Source: Polaribacter atrinae (GTDB taxonomy: Bacteria > Bacteroidota > Bacteroidia > Flavobacteriales > Flavobacteriaceae). Taken from it: 64,000 nt of DNA. Positions 46,383-55,151 of the stretch are shown piece after piece. The stretch spans positions 3,780,501 through 3,844,500 of the forward strand of contig NZ_CP150660.1 in assembly GCF_038023995.1 (NCBI RefSeq). The letters run 5' to 3'. The notes beneath the pieces were generated by a model, which was given only the letters and a program-made list of their open reading frames with translations, was not told where the DNA came from and searched no databases. A program made the translations under genes and the position numbers. Within the stretch, counting starts at the first letter, position 1. Each line of letters begins with the position of its first letter.

Positions 46383-46510
46383 CAACGTGTTTGTATATGG
46401 TTTGTTGCGTGGTTTAAGCAACTAATTTAGTAAATAATTACCGACCAAGAAAGTCCGCGAGGACTTTCGTAAGTAGGCGAGAAGCTAGCAATAAATTATA
46501 TACGGTGTTG
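46383..46510 (-). repeat. attC-like site 12
   Basis: Common type: starts CAACGTGTTTGTATATGG, apical GAAAGTCC-GCGA-GGACTTTC, ends ATACGGTGTTG. Confidence 0.88.
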
Positions 46511-46522
46511 CCAGTAGTTTTT

Positions 46523-47371
46523 TTATGTTCTATTTCTATATTCTAATCCTCTAATTTGTCTTTGAACTATATCGTTAATAAACTTTTCTAAATCGCAGGA
46601 TTCTATTTTCTTAATTTCAAAGTTTATTTTTTTTAGATAATCATCATAAAAATATTCAAATGGCGTTGTAATTGAGTCAAGTTTAAAGCTATCACTTCTA
46701 AACCTTCCTAAATCGACAATCATATTGTATACTGAATTTACTATATTATATCTTGATGTTGTTGTTATGATGTTTTCCTTGTTTATTTTATCGGTTAATC
46801 TTTGACTGAAAACTTCTGAAATTGGTGCTTCAAAAGCAAAATTCCATTCTCCGTGTTGAACCTTGTTTCTAATTGCAAAATTTGGTGTTAAATTTTCAGA
46901 TATAATTCTCCGTAACGTTAAGTATTGTTGAACTAGTTTATTCCCAAGATTATGTCTTTCTCCTCTAATGTTTACTTGAGTACAAAATTCATCATTGTCA
47001 GGTGTTAAATCATAAGCAAAACAAAAAACAATTTTAAATATTTCTAACCATTTTTCAATTAACGGTTTATTGAGTATATAATTTCGTTGATTATCGTTCA
47101 ATAGGTCTTTTTCGTATAATAACCGTTTTAAGCTCTCTTCTGCCCAAGAAACTTGTATTCCTGACAATATTCGACTAAAAGATAACTCCTTTTCTTGTAA
47201 TCGAATTTTTTTTATGTCGGTATCTTGTAAGCTATAAATTAGCGTTCCATTTTTATCAGTAGACTTATAAAATGATTTTATTTGATTGCGCATTTCAATA
47301 TATCCAATTTTCAAGGATTTCATATTGGAATTGTGATAATCAAAGTAATTTCTTATTTCTTCTTCTGTCAT
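46523..47371 (-). CDS. Cassette 13: HEPN-like protein
   Basis: A 282-aa, mainly helical cytosolic protein. The segment TPNFAIRNKVQHGEWNFAF contains R-N-x(3)-H, the pattern of HEPN-superfamily ribonucleases. A second conserved-looking helix precedes it (QVNIRGERHNLGNKLVQQYLTLR). HEPN proteins act in abortive infection and toxin systems, but the motif alone is weak evidence and no partner antitoxin is in the cassette. The 5' leader (47372-47630) is unusually long and structured. The stop is 12 nt from site 12. Confidence 0.6.
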   Translation of the reverse strand: MTEEEIRNYFDYHNSNMKSLKIGYIEMRNQIKSFYKSTDKNGTLIYSLQDTDIKKIRLQEKELSFSRILSGIQVSWAEESLKRLLYEKDLLNDNQRNYILNKPLIEKWLEIFKIVFCFAYDLTPDNDEFCTQVNIRGERHNLGNKLVQQYLTLRRIISENLTPNFAIRNKVQHGEWNFAFEAPISEVFSQRLTDKINKENIITTTSRYNIVNSVYNMIVDLGRFRSDSFKLDSITTPFEYFYDDYLKKINFEIKKIESCDLEKFINDIVQRQIRGLEYRNRT

Positions 47372-47389
47372 AGTTGATTAATTGGGAAG

Positions 47390-47505
47390 AATCACGGCCG
47401 AAGAAAGACTTTTAATACTCCTTCGGCCGGGAATCGAACCCGACAAAACTGAATTGCTTCAGTTGGACACCTGTCCACGCTTCTTTTAGTGAAGACCTTT
47501 ATTTT
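47390..47505 (-). ncRNA. Structured, tRNA-like leader of cassette 13
   Basis: On the minus strand a run of hairpins is visible: CTTC..GAAG, GGAC-AGGT-GTCC, AACTGAA-GCAA-TTCAGTT, then CGGG-TTCGATT-CCCG, which is an exact tRNA T-arm consensus, and GGCCGAAG..CTTCGGCC. The acceptor strand that should pair upstream is instead found downstream, so no normal cloverleaf forms. It could be a tRNA relic, a decoy or a regulatory leader; by-eye folding only. Confidence 0.35.
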
Positions 47506-47628
47506 ATTTAGTTACAAACAAAATTCAAAATTTGATTTGTTACTTGATTTATTTGTGAATTTAATATATAAAATACGATTAATCTATATTTTTCAATGTA
47601 ATTTTCACGTTTCGGCTTAAATTACTGG

Positions 47629-47756
47629 CAACGGTTACGTATATGGAAAGTTGCGTGTTTGTGTGCGAGGATTTTCCGAAGGAAAATCAGAAGCTAGCAA
47701 ACAAAGCAACTAACATTGGTTAAGCACAAAAAAGCAATTTTTTATATACAATGTTG
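47629..47756 (-). repeat. attC-like site 13
   Basis: Starts CAACGGTTACGTATATGG. Apical GATTTTCC-GAA-GGAAAATC. Ends TATACAATGTTG. Confidence 0.82.
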
Positions 47757-47759
47757 TGC

Positions 47760-48341
47760 TTAGTACTTTTTTGTTGCAATTATAATTCCAGTTGACCAAT
47801 TCATTTTTGTCAAATTGAAATCTTTTCTGTTTTCTAAATATTCAATTAATTTGTCAACATTTTCTTGATGTCCATCTGGCCAATTTGGTTGAGCTAACAT
47901 ATCGTCAATTATATATAATCCACCAACTTTTATCATATCAAGAATTTCCTCAATCTCACTATATTTTCCAGGCCAAGCGTCTGCAAAAACTAAATCGAAT
48001 TTATCTTCATTGTGATTTTTTATCCATTCAGTTCCGTCTGCACATATTATTTCCACTCGTTTATCTTGTCCGAAATAATTTTTAGCTATCTCAATCAATT
48101 TAGGGTCATTGTCAATACTAATTAATCTAGATTCAGAGTCCATTCCGTCTATCATCCAAGAGAGTGATAATCCAATTCCAGTTCCTAATTCCAATAAAGT
48201 TGATTTAGGTTTAGATGTTATAAGTGTTTTTAGAAATGTTCCGATGTGTAAGTCAGAAGGCATTGTAAATCCTATTTCTTTAGATTTATTCTCAATTTCT
48301 GAATGAATTTTTGGTTTGTCAAGAATATTTAAATCGTTCAT
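47760..48341 (-). CDS. Cassette 14: class I SAM-dependent methyltransferase
   Basis: A 193-aa O-methyltransferase-like protein. SAM motif I is STLLELGTGIGLSLSWMID, followed by an acidic residue after SRLISIDND, motif FDLVFADAWPGKYSEIEEIL, and GGLYIIDDML. The arrangement with Asp-Asp after the fifth strand resembles the metal-dependent catechol-OMT-like group. Substrate unknown. The stop is 4 nt from the site 13 core, one of the tightest junctions in the array. Ends GTTGTGCTTA/TAAGCACAAC match. Confidence 0.82.
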   Translation of the reverse strand: MNDLNILDKPKIHSEIENKSKEIGFTMPSDLHIGTFLKTLITSKPKSTLLELGTGIGLSLSWMIDGMDSESRLISIDNDPKLIEIAKNYFGQDKRVEIICADGTEWIKNHNEDKFDLVFADAWPGKYSEIEEILDMIKVGGLYIIDDMLAQPNWPDGHQENVDKLIEYLENRKDFNLTKMNWSTGIIIATKKY

Positions 48342-48386
48342 AATTTTTTATTAATGTTTTTTCCGTGTCGTTTTTCGTATTAAGCA

Positions 48387-48512
48387 CAACGTTTTTGTGT
48401 AAGATTAGTTGCGTGTTTTAAGCACTTAAGTTAGTAAATAAATCACAGATAGAAAGTCCGCAAGGACTTTCGTAAATTGGCTAAAACCAGCAATTAATTT
48501 TACACGGTGTTG
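48387..48512 (-). repeat. attC-like site 14
   Basis: Starts CAACGTTTTTGTGTAAGATT and the right arm reads AATTTTACACGGTGTTG; both arms have changed together relative to the common type, preserving pairing. Apical GAAAGTCC-GCAA-GGACTTTC. Confidence 0.87.
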
Positions 48513-48523
48513 GCAACTGTAAT

Positions 48524-49675
48524 TTATTTTTCATATTTAACTTCTTCTCCTCTTGCTATGAAAACAAGAGTATCAAAGTGATTCAGTAATTTTGTTTTGT
48601 CATTTGGTAAATTAAAAATATACATATCATTAAAAAATTTATTTCTTAATTCTATATTTTTTGATATTATTTTTTTCGCATCTAGAAAATAATTCCTTTC
48701 AAGAGAAGGCAAAAGAGACAAAATATTATTACTTTTTTTTCCAGCTTTTATGATGTCTTTTTCTTTTCTTTCAGGTAATCTTATTGAACCAAAAGCAATA
48801 TGATAAGAACTATTTGGATTTAGTTCTCTAAATTGATATCCCATAGTTTGACCATTCAGTAACGTACTTTTAGATTTTGACATATGTCCATTTGCAAGCC
48901 AAACAATAAATTTTTTATTTGGATTATTTTTGACTAAAAAATTAAGATTTTCAGCCATTTGTTTGTCTCTTATTGGAATTCTATTCTTATCTGAATAATT
49001 GTCTTTTATAGTATAAAGTTCAATAGCACTTTCAATACTTTTTAAAATTTGATTCCAAATTTTGTTTGTTTTAATTAATTTATTTTTTTGAAGTTCTGTA
49101 ATATATGCTTTTAGATAATCAATTTCTTTTTGTGATAATTTCTTTCTACTATCATACTGATTCTTTATAATTAATTTGATAAGTTTAGTAAATTTTGTGC
49201 TTAATTCAAATTCGTCTTTTTTAAGAATTTCAGATAGTTTTTTCGTGAAATTTTGATATGAATACCTTGAATATAATTTATTGTCAAATCCCCAAATTGT
49301 CACTTTATTTTTTTCAAGGAAATCGAAGAGTTCTTTACATTGATTTGACTTATTCCACATTGAATATAAGTTATGTTTATTGTGGTCAAATAATAGAGCG
49401 AAAAAATCACTTTCGAAAGCAATGTCTTTGTAACCGTGTTCAGTTACCAAATATTTTACAAATTCAGTTTTAGCAAGAAAATCAGAACCACTATAATGCA
49501 CAGATTCTCCAAGAAATACTGTTTGTTTTTCACTAACATTATGTTCAATGACTATCTTAACTTCATCAGTTAATAAATTATTTATTGAATTCAATTCGTA
49601 AATATCTTTTTCAATTTGAGAGAAGATAATTTGATTTGAAAAAAATAATATTGATAGTAAAAGTGCTTTTCTCAT
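48524..49675 (-). CDS. Cassette 15: secreted erythromycin-esterase-like protein
   Basis: 383 aa from the ATG at 49675, which starts a signal peptide (RKALLLSILFFSNQIIFSQ). Family signatures of the erythromycin esterase/EreA superfamily are visible: TVFLGESVHYSGSDFLAKTEFVKYL with the Glu-x-x-His pair, DIAFESDFF, and KKFIVWLANGHMSKS with the active His. Known members hydrolyse macrolide lactones or act on other substrates. Presence in an integron-like cassette recalls ere genes of clinical integrons, but macrolide activity cannot be inferred. The stop is 11 nt from site 14. Confidence 0.78.
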   Translation of the reverse strand: MRKALLLSILFFSNQIIFSQIEKDIYELNSINNLLTDEVKIVIEHNVSEKQTVFLGESVHYSGSDFLAKTEFVKYLVTEHGYKDIAFESDFFALLFDHNKHNLYSMWNKSNQCKELFDFLEKNKVTIWGFDNKLYSRYSYQNFTKKLSEILKKDEFELSTKFTKLIKLIIKNQYDSRKKLSQKEIDYLKAYITELQKNKLIKTNKIWNQILKSIESAIELYTIKDNYSDKNRIPIRDKQMAENLNFLVKNNPNKKFIVWLANGHMSKSKSTLLNGQTMGYQFRELNPNSSYHIAFGSIRLPERKEKDIIKAGKKSNNILSLLPSLERNYFLDAKKIISKNIELRNKFFNDMYIFNLPNDKTKLLNHFDTLVFIARGEEVKYEK

Positions 49676-49684
49676 TATTGTTGC

Positions 49685-49809
49685 CAACGTGTTTGTATAT
49701 GGTTTGTTGCGTGGTTTAGCACGTAATTTAGCAAATAAAAACCGAATAGAAAATCCGCGAGGATTTTCGTAAGTAAGCTAGAACTAGCAATAAATTATAT
49801 ACGGTGTTG
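49685..49809 (-). repeat. attC-like site 15
   Basis: Starts CAACGTGTTTGTATATGG. Apical GAAAATCC-GCGA-GGATTTTC. Ends ATACGGTGTTG. Confidence 0.88.
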
Positions 49810-49816
49810 TACAGCG

Positions 49817-51532
49817 TTATTTTAAATTTTCAAATCTTTTTATAATATATCTCATTGAATAAGGTAAATTCCTTTTTTCAGAATTATTTATAATATTGAG
49901 TAACACATCTAAGTCCTTAATTCTTTCATCTCTGTTTTCAAATAAATAATTTGAATTTCTGTTTTCCTCGTCAATATTTAAATAACTATAGGTCAAATTT
50001 TTACCATTAGATGTTGATAAAAGGTCCATTTCTAAATTATAATTCATACATATTAAATCAAAATCAGGTGTTAATTGTAAAGATTTTGTATGGTTAGAAA
50101 AAAAGTATTTCTCTATTAAATCTCTTTTTGCTTTTATAGGTAACAATTCAGGAATTAATTTGGTTGATTTAAAAGTGTCTTTGTACTTAAAGAAACCATT
50201 ACTATCACGACTAGTACTTTTTTTACCGTTAGAATATGGTAGGAAAAAATCTTTATCAACTACAAATGTTTTAGGTAAAGCTAATTCCTTGATTAAATAA
50301 AATGCATACTTTAAGGATGTAATTCCACCAAGTTCTAATACAGATACACCATTTTTTTCAATGTTAATTCTGTCTTTTAAGAGTAGATTTCTAATCACTT
50401 CGGAATCGACTGGACTTTCTGTAACTAAAATGTGATTTGCAAAAAAGAAGTCTGAATTTCTAAATCTATGGAACTTATTGTATTTTAACTTGTCAAGATT
50501 GTAGTCATCCCAAAAGGTATTGCTCAACTGTTTAATGATAGATTTGAACTTTCTCTTTACACAATCTATTTTTCTTATTAAAATTATATCGGAGTGTTCT
50601 AATTGGTCTATTAATACGGTTGAATGAGTGGTAAATACAATTTGGATATCATTATTGTTACTTTCCTCAACCAAAGAATAAATCAATTCTTTTTGTGCTT
50701 GAGGATGAAGATTTATTTCAGGTTCTTCGATTCCAATAATGAAATTAGAATGACTTAATTCAGCTAGATATTTATATACTGAAATCGCTACCAAACTTTG
50801 TATTCCGCTCCCACATTCTTCTAGTTTAAAAAACCTGTCTCCTTCACTTATTTTAATTGCTAAATCATTAATGAATAATTCATAACTTAAAGGATATTTG
50901 CTGTCAATCGTTATTTCAAATCCCCTTTTTGCTAAATATTTGCTTTCAATTCCTTTTGATACTTTTTTAAGTGCTTTGTCTTTAAAATATTCAAACGCTT
51001 TTTTCACTTTAGGTGTGAGTGTGTCTCTTTGTGAATAATTTTCAAGGAAAAATTTGTCAAAAAGATTTCTTAAAACTCCTGTTTCATTCTCTAAGTTATT
51101 GATTAATCCTCTTTCAGATGGGATTAGTACAAATTGAATTTCTGTATGAAGAGATTTAAGTTCATCGTCTGTTAAAACCTTATATTTTTTATTTACGTCT
51201 AAAATTGAATAATCAAGTTTTTTTCTTTTTTTATTATACTCTTGTTTAATTTTAACTATATCATTTATCAAATAATTTATAAAGATTGAGTTTTGTGAAA
51301 TATTAGAAAATGAAATGATAATTCTTGGAACAGAATAAGAAGTACTAAATAAGTTCGTGCCATCATTGTAAAATCTAAGTTCTAAATTAGGATTGAAAAA
51401 AGAATTTAATGCTCTCATAATTCCTGATTTTCCAGAATTATTTTGACCGACAATCGCGTTGAGATTAGTTAAGTTAAATTCTCCTTTTTCAATCGAACGA
51501 AATTTTGAAATTTCGACCTTATTTATTTTCAT
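49817..51532 (-). CDS. Cassette 16: OLD-like AAA ATPase with TOPRIM nuclease domain
   Basis: 571 aa. The N-terminal SMC/RecF-type ATPase begins INKVEISKFRSIEKGEF with Walker A GQNNSGKS, an ABC-type signature region (EECGSGIQSLVAISVYK) and Walker B IIGIEEPEINLHPQAQ with H-loop TTHST. The C-terminal TOPRIM domain shows ILVTESPVDSEVIRNLL and VDKDFFLPY. This is the OLD (overcoming lysogenisation defect) architecture, whose relatives include phage-defence nucleases such as GajA. No UvrD-like GajB partner is in the cassette, so a stand-alone OLD role is more likely. It is the clearest defence candidate in the array. Confidence 0.85.
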   Translation of the reverse strand: MKINKVEISKFRSIEKGEFNLTNLNAIVGQNNSGKSGIMRALNSFFNPNLELRFYNDGTNLFSTSYSVPRIIISFSNISQNSIFINYLINDIVKIKQEYNKKRKKLDYSILDVNKKYKVLTDDELKSLHTEIQFVLIPSERGLINNLENETGVLRNLFDKFFLENYSQRDTLTPKVKKAFEYFKDKALKKVSKGIESKYLAKRGFEITIDSKYPLSYELFINDLAIKISEGDRFFKLEECGSGIQSLVAISVYKYLAELSHSNFIIGIEEPEINLHPQAQKELIYSLVEESNNNDIQIVFTTHSTVLIDQLEHSDIILIRKIDCVKRKFKSIIKQLSNTFWDDYNLDKLKYNKFHRFRNSDFFFANHILVTESPVDSEVIRNLLLKDRINIEKNGVSVLELGGITSLKYAFYLIKELALPKTFVVDKDFFLPYSNGKKSTSRDSNGFFKYKDTFKSTKLIPELLPIKAKRDLIEKYFFSNHTKSLQLTPDFDLICMNYNLEMDLLSTSNGKNLTYSYLNIDEENRNSNYLFENRDERIKDLDVLLNIINNSEKRNLPYSMRYIIKRFENLK

Positions 51533-51556
51533 AGATTATGTTGGTTTAATGCTGTA

Positions 51557-51684
51557 CAACGTTTTTGTATATGGTTTGTTGCGTGGTTTAAGCAACTAAT
51601 TTAGTAAATAATTACGGACAAAGAAAGTCCGCGAGGACTTTCGTAAGTAGGCAAGAAGCCAGCAATAAATTATATACGGTGTTG
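51557..51684 (-). repeat. attC-like site 16
   Basis: Common type: starts CAACGTTTTTGTATATGG, apical GAAAGTCC-GCGA-GGACTTTC, ends ATACGGTGTTG. Confidence 0.88.
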
Positions 51685-51691
51685 TACATAG

Positions 51692-52327
51692 TTATTTCTT
51701 TCTTAAAACTGAATTACAAACCTTTTCTATTCCGCTTATGATTTGTTCTATTTTTTCTTTTATTTCATCACCATTATTCTCTCCATAATCTTCCCAAATT
51801 ATTGCTTCGTATTCCTCCATTTTTTTCAGATGTTTTTCAAATTGTTGATCTGTAAATTTTCTTCTTCCTTGGTCTTTCCAGTATCTTCTTCCTAAAAATC
51901 CAGATACTGTCATTATTCGGTTTGTAAGTTTAACAATATCGTTAAAGTACTCTTCGGATTCTTTTCCAAATATTGTTATAAATCTATATTTTAAAGCTCT
52001 CAATTTATAGAAAGGTTCTTTATTATTTTCAAATCTCTCAATTACTACAAACGCCTGGTCAAGAATTTCAGAATCCTCTTTTCTTTCATTTTCATTCCGT
52101 TTTCTTGTTTTTCCTTCATTAGTATTTCCAAAAGGACTTCTAATTATTGAAATAGCATCTTGAACTTCATAAAAAAGTGATAATGTTTCTTCAGCTAATT
52201 CATATTTTCTTTTCCATTTTGTTTCTCTTCTCCAAGAATTAATTCCATAAATGGCTACTCCAGATGCAAGAATAATTGATAGGCTTTTTATGAAATCAAA
52301 AAGTAAATTCCAATCTATTTCACACAT
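51692..52327 (-). CDS. Cassette 17: single-pass membrane protein with helical cytosolic domain
   Basis: 211 aa. One N-terminal transmembrane helix (LLFDFIKSLSIILASGVAIYGI) is followed by a basic stop-transfer (WRRETKWKRK) and a long charged helical domain (ELAEETLSLFYEVQDAI; FEKHLKKMEEYEAIIWED). No family can be named with confidence. Cassette ends GTTGTACATA/TATGTACAAC match. The stop is 7 nt from site 16. Confidence 0.65.
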   Translation of the reverse strand: MCEIDWNLLFDFIKSLSIILASGVAIYGINSWRRETKWKRKYELAEETLSLFYEVQDAISIIRSPFGNTNEGKTRKRNENERKEDSEILDQAFVVIERFENNKEPFYKLRALKYRFITIFGKESEEYFNDIVKLTNRIMTVSGFLGRRYWKDQGRRKFTDQQFEKHLKKMEEYEAIIWEDYGENNGDEIKEKIEQIISGIEKVCNSVLRKK

Positions 52328-52353
52328 TTTCAGATTTTGGTTTTAATTATGTA

Positions 52354-52481
52354 CAACGTTGTTGTGTATGGTTAGTTGCGTGGTTAAGCAACTAATTTAG
52401 TAAACTTTGACGTACCTGAGAATATTCCGAAGGAATATTCCAGATGAGCACTTACAAAGCAATTAATTATACACGGTGTTG
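52354..52481 (-). repeat. attC-like site 17
   Basis: Starts CAACGTTGTTGTGTATGG. Apical GAATATTCC-GAA-GGAATATTC. Right arm AATTATACACGGTGTTG co-varies with the left. Confidence 0.86.
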
Positions 52482-52491
52482 GCAACAGTTT

Positions 52492-53355
52492 TTATTTATA
52501 TTTGAAAATATGTGTTACTTCTGGTTCATTTAATTTATTATATCTAATCCTTTTGGAAACTAAATTATTATTCAAATAATCAGTAATTGTAATATATTTC
52601 AGTTGTCCTTTTTCGTTCCTAACAGTTTCTTTTATTATTCTTTTTTCTTCATCAAGTTCATAAATATGAGTTGATTGTCGTGTGTAATTGTTATACCAAG
52701 TATTAATTACTTTATATCCATTATTGAAATAACTATATTCATCTTTCCAAATAAGATTTTCATCATCTTCATAAAAACTGTGGCTACTTATTCTGTTCTT
52801 ATTGTCATATTCCCAGTTATAAACGTTTATGAAAATACCATTATTTATTTTGGTAATCATTTTTATTTTATTTCCGTCTTTATTATATAAATATTTGACA
52901 TTACTTAATTCTTGCCAAGATTTTTCTTTCTCATAATCATCACTATTTATTGTACATCCGTCAGGTCGACCAATTCCTTTATCAACACTTTTTTTTAATC
53001 TTTGCTTGAAGTCATAATTTTCTTTAGATAATAAAATACCTGTTTTTGAGTATTTATTAATTGATTTGAAACTATCATCATTAGGGTATGATGTAATCAC
53101 TTTTGTTAGTAGGCTATCTGAATAGAAATAGTTATTCTTAAATTTTGAACCTCCAATATATTTTGATGTTTTAAATCCATTTGATTCTTCAGTTAAAATT
53201 TGTCCATTTTTATTGTAAGAAATGTTTTTAACTAATTTTTGATTTAAACTGTCGATATTTTCATATTGATAAACTTCACAATATCTATAATTGTTCGTGC
53301 AATTTGCAAATAATAAGCAAATTAGAGATGTAAGAAGTAGTTTTCGGAAGTTCAT
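52492..53355 (-). CDS. Cassette 18: YD-repeat-like lipoprotein
   Basis: 287 aa from the ATG at 53355 (MNFRKLLLTSLICLLFANC, a clean lipobox). The longer frame upstream is only site sequence. The mature protein is built from Y/N-rich strands (VKNISYNKNGQILTEES, VKYLYNKDGNKIKMITK, NWEYDNKNRISSHSF, HIYELDEEKRIIKET) like cassettes 2, 21 and 26, and ends VTHIFKYK. It belongs to the same paralogous set. Function unknown. Ends GTTGGCAACA/TGTTGCCAAC match. Confidence 0.72.
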   Translation of the reverse strand: MNFRKLLLTSLICLLFANCTNNYRYCEVYQYENIDSLNQKLVKNISYNKNGQILTEESNGFKTSKYIGGSKFKNNYFYSDSLLTKVITSYPNDDSFKSINKYSKTGILLSKENYDFKQRLKKSVDKGIGRPDGCTINSDDYEKEKSWQELSNVKYLYNKDGNKIKMITKINNGIFINVYNWEYDNKNRISSHSFYEDDENLIWKDEYSYFNNGYKVINTWYNNYTRQSTHIYELDEEKRIIKETVRNEKGQLKYITITDYLNNNLVSKRIRYNKLNEPEVTHIFKYK

Positions 53356-53369
53356 TATTAAATTGTTGC

Positions 53370-53497
53370 CAACGTTGTTGTGTATTGAAAGTTGCGTTTT
53401 TAATGAACGGCTATTTTCCGAAGGAAAATTGAAGTGAATAAAAAAGCAACAACTTTTGGTTAAGCTAAAATTAAGCAATTTTTACTACACGGTGTTG
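53370..53497 (-). repeat. attC-like site 18
   Basis: Starts CCAACGTTGTTGTGTATTG. Apical CTATTTTCC-GAA-GGAAAAT. Right arm TTTACTACACGGTGTTG. Confidence 0.82.
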
Positions 53498-53988
53498 TAA
53501 AACGTTTTTTATTCAATTAGATTTTCAATTTTTTCTAAATGTATTTTTCCGTCAAAAACTGTATCTGTAATTTTTCCGTTTTTATTAGCTAAAAGATAAT
53601 GAGGGAAAGTTGTTCTTTCATTCAAATCAATTATTTCAGTTTTTAAATAACTTTTATAATGATTATAATTGTCAAAGTTTATGTGAATTCCATTTAAATT
53701 GAGATTATTCATTTTTATAAACCACTTCTTATAATTTTCACTTTCAAGACCGTTTGAAATAAAAATAATATTAATATTTTCATTCTTAAATTTTTCAAAC
53801 ATTTCATTTAAAACTATTTTGTCAGACTTCAGTCTTTTTTCAGACAATCTAGTGTTAAAGTAAATAAAGGATGGTTTATTTATTAATTCAGGAATTTTCA
53901 GTAATTCAGAATAAGTTTTTATTTTGGAAGTGGATTGTCTAGTTTAGATGTGACGAATTTTTACGGTCATAAATTATATATTTGAATT

Positions 53989-54270
53989 ATGGCAAAAAGA
54001 TACGATAACGAATTAAAGGTTACAATAGTAGAACTATTGCAATCAGGAATCAAGGCAAAACAAATTAGCGAGGACTATGGTGTTGCTCCCAGCCTTATAA
54101 GTCGTTGGAAAAAGGATTATGAGGCTAAATCTGGAGACTTTTCCAAGAAAAGGGAACTTACTAAAGAAGAGCAAGAACTTAAAGCGCTGCGTAAAGAATT
54201 ACGTGATGTGAAAATGGAGCGTGATATTTTAAAAAAGGCAGTAAGCATCTTTTCCAAGAGCGACCAATAA
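53989..54270 (+). CDS. IS3-family transposase OrfA
   Basis: A 93-aa HTH_Tnp_1 protein (AKRYDNELKVTIVELLQSGIKAKQISEDYGVAPSLISRWKKDYE) with a coiled-coil end ([20 protein letters not shown]) over the slippery site. Intact counterpart of the truncated ORF at 27739. Confidence 0.93.
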   Translation: MAKRYDNELKVTIVELLQSGIKAKQISEDYGVAPSLISRWKKDYEAKSGDFSKKRELTKEEQELKALRKELRDVKMERDILKKAVSIFSKSDQ

Positions 54271-54305
54271 AATATCAATTCATATTATCAAATGAAACAG
54301 ATTTT

Positions 54306-55151
54306 GTGGTTGAGAAGATGTGTAAATGTATGCGGGTCAGTAAAAATGCATATTACAATTGGCGTAAGAACAGGGGGTTAGTAAGAGCTAAAAACTCCGT
54401 AATACTCCTAAAAGAAAGGATTAAGGCAATTTTTGAAGACAGTAAAGAGATTTATGGAAGCTGTAGAATACAAAAAATGTTAGAACGAGAAGACCTGAAT
54501 TATTGCCGTTCTTATATCGCAATATTGATGAAAGAAATGGGACTAAAAAGTGTTTTAAGAAGAAAGTTTGTAAACACAACAGATTCCAAGCATAGCTTTC
54601 CATTGGCTAAAAATGAACTGGATAGAGAATTTTCAAGTTCAATAATAGGAGAAAAATGGGTGTCAGATATTACTTATATTAGGGTAAATAACAGCTGGAA
54701 TTACCTAACAACTATTATAGATTTAGCTGACAGAAAAGTAGTAGGATGGGCGTTAAGTGAAGACATGACGGTTCAAAATACAGTACTAAAAGCCTGGGTT
54801 CATGCTAGAAGAACAAGAGATATTTCAAATAACTTCATATTTCATTCTGACAGAGGGGTTCAATATTCAGCTAATACAATGACTAATATCTTTTCTTTCA
54901 ATAGCAATATAACACAATCCATGAGCAGGAAAGGGAACTGTTGGGATAATGCAGTAGCGGAAAGCTTTTTCAAGACTATTAAACACGAATGGCTGTATCG
55001 CTTTAAATTTAAATCTTACTTGCAATTATTTGACAAAGTAAGCCAATACATTACTTGGTATAACACAAAGAGAATTCATTCAAGCCTGGATTATTTAACA
55101 CCATTAGAAATGGAACTAAAACTAAAACGAATTATCAACAATGCGGCCTAA
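54306..55151 (+). CDS. IS3-family transposase OrfB
   Basis: Integrase-core protein as in the left copy: Asp in WVSDITYI, Asp in IFHSDRGVQYS, Glu in NAVAESFFKTIK. The open -1 frame continues upstream to the AAAAAAG heptamer ([20 protein letters not shown]), so the active product is the OrfAB fusion; an isolated OrfB would start near 54306. Confidence 0.92.
   Translation: MVEKMCKCMRVSKNAYYNWRKNRGLVRAKNSVILLKERIKAIFEDSKEIYGSCRIQKMLEREDLNYCRSYIAILMKEMGLKSVLRRKFVNTTDSKHSFPLAKNELDREFSSSIIGEKWVSDITYIRVNNSWNYLTTIIDLADRKVVGWALSEDMTVQNTVLKAWVHARRTRDISNNFIFHSDRGVQYSANTMTNIFSFNSNITQSMSRKGNCWDNAVAESFFKTIKHEWLYRFKFKSYLQLFDKVSQYITWYNTKRIHSSLDYLTPLEMELKLKRIINNAA

Noticed and set aside
47390..47505. A functional tRNA gene on the minus strand
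   Set aside because: The T-arm is perfect, but the 5' acceptor strand and a seven-base anticodon loop are missing.
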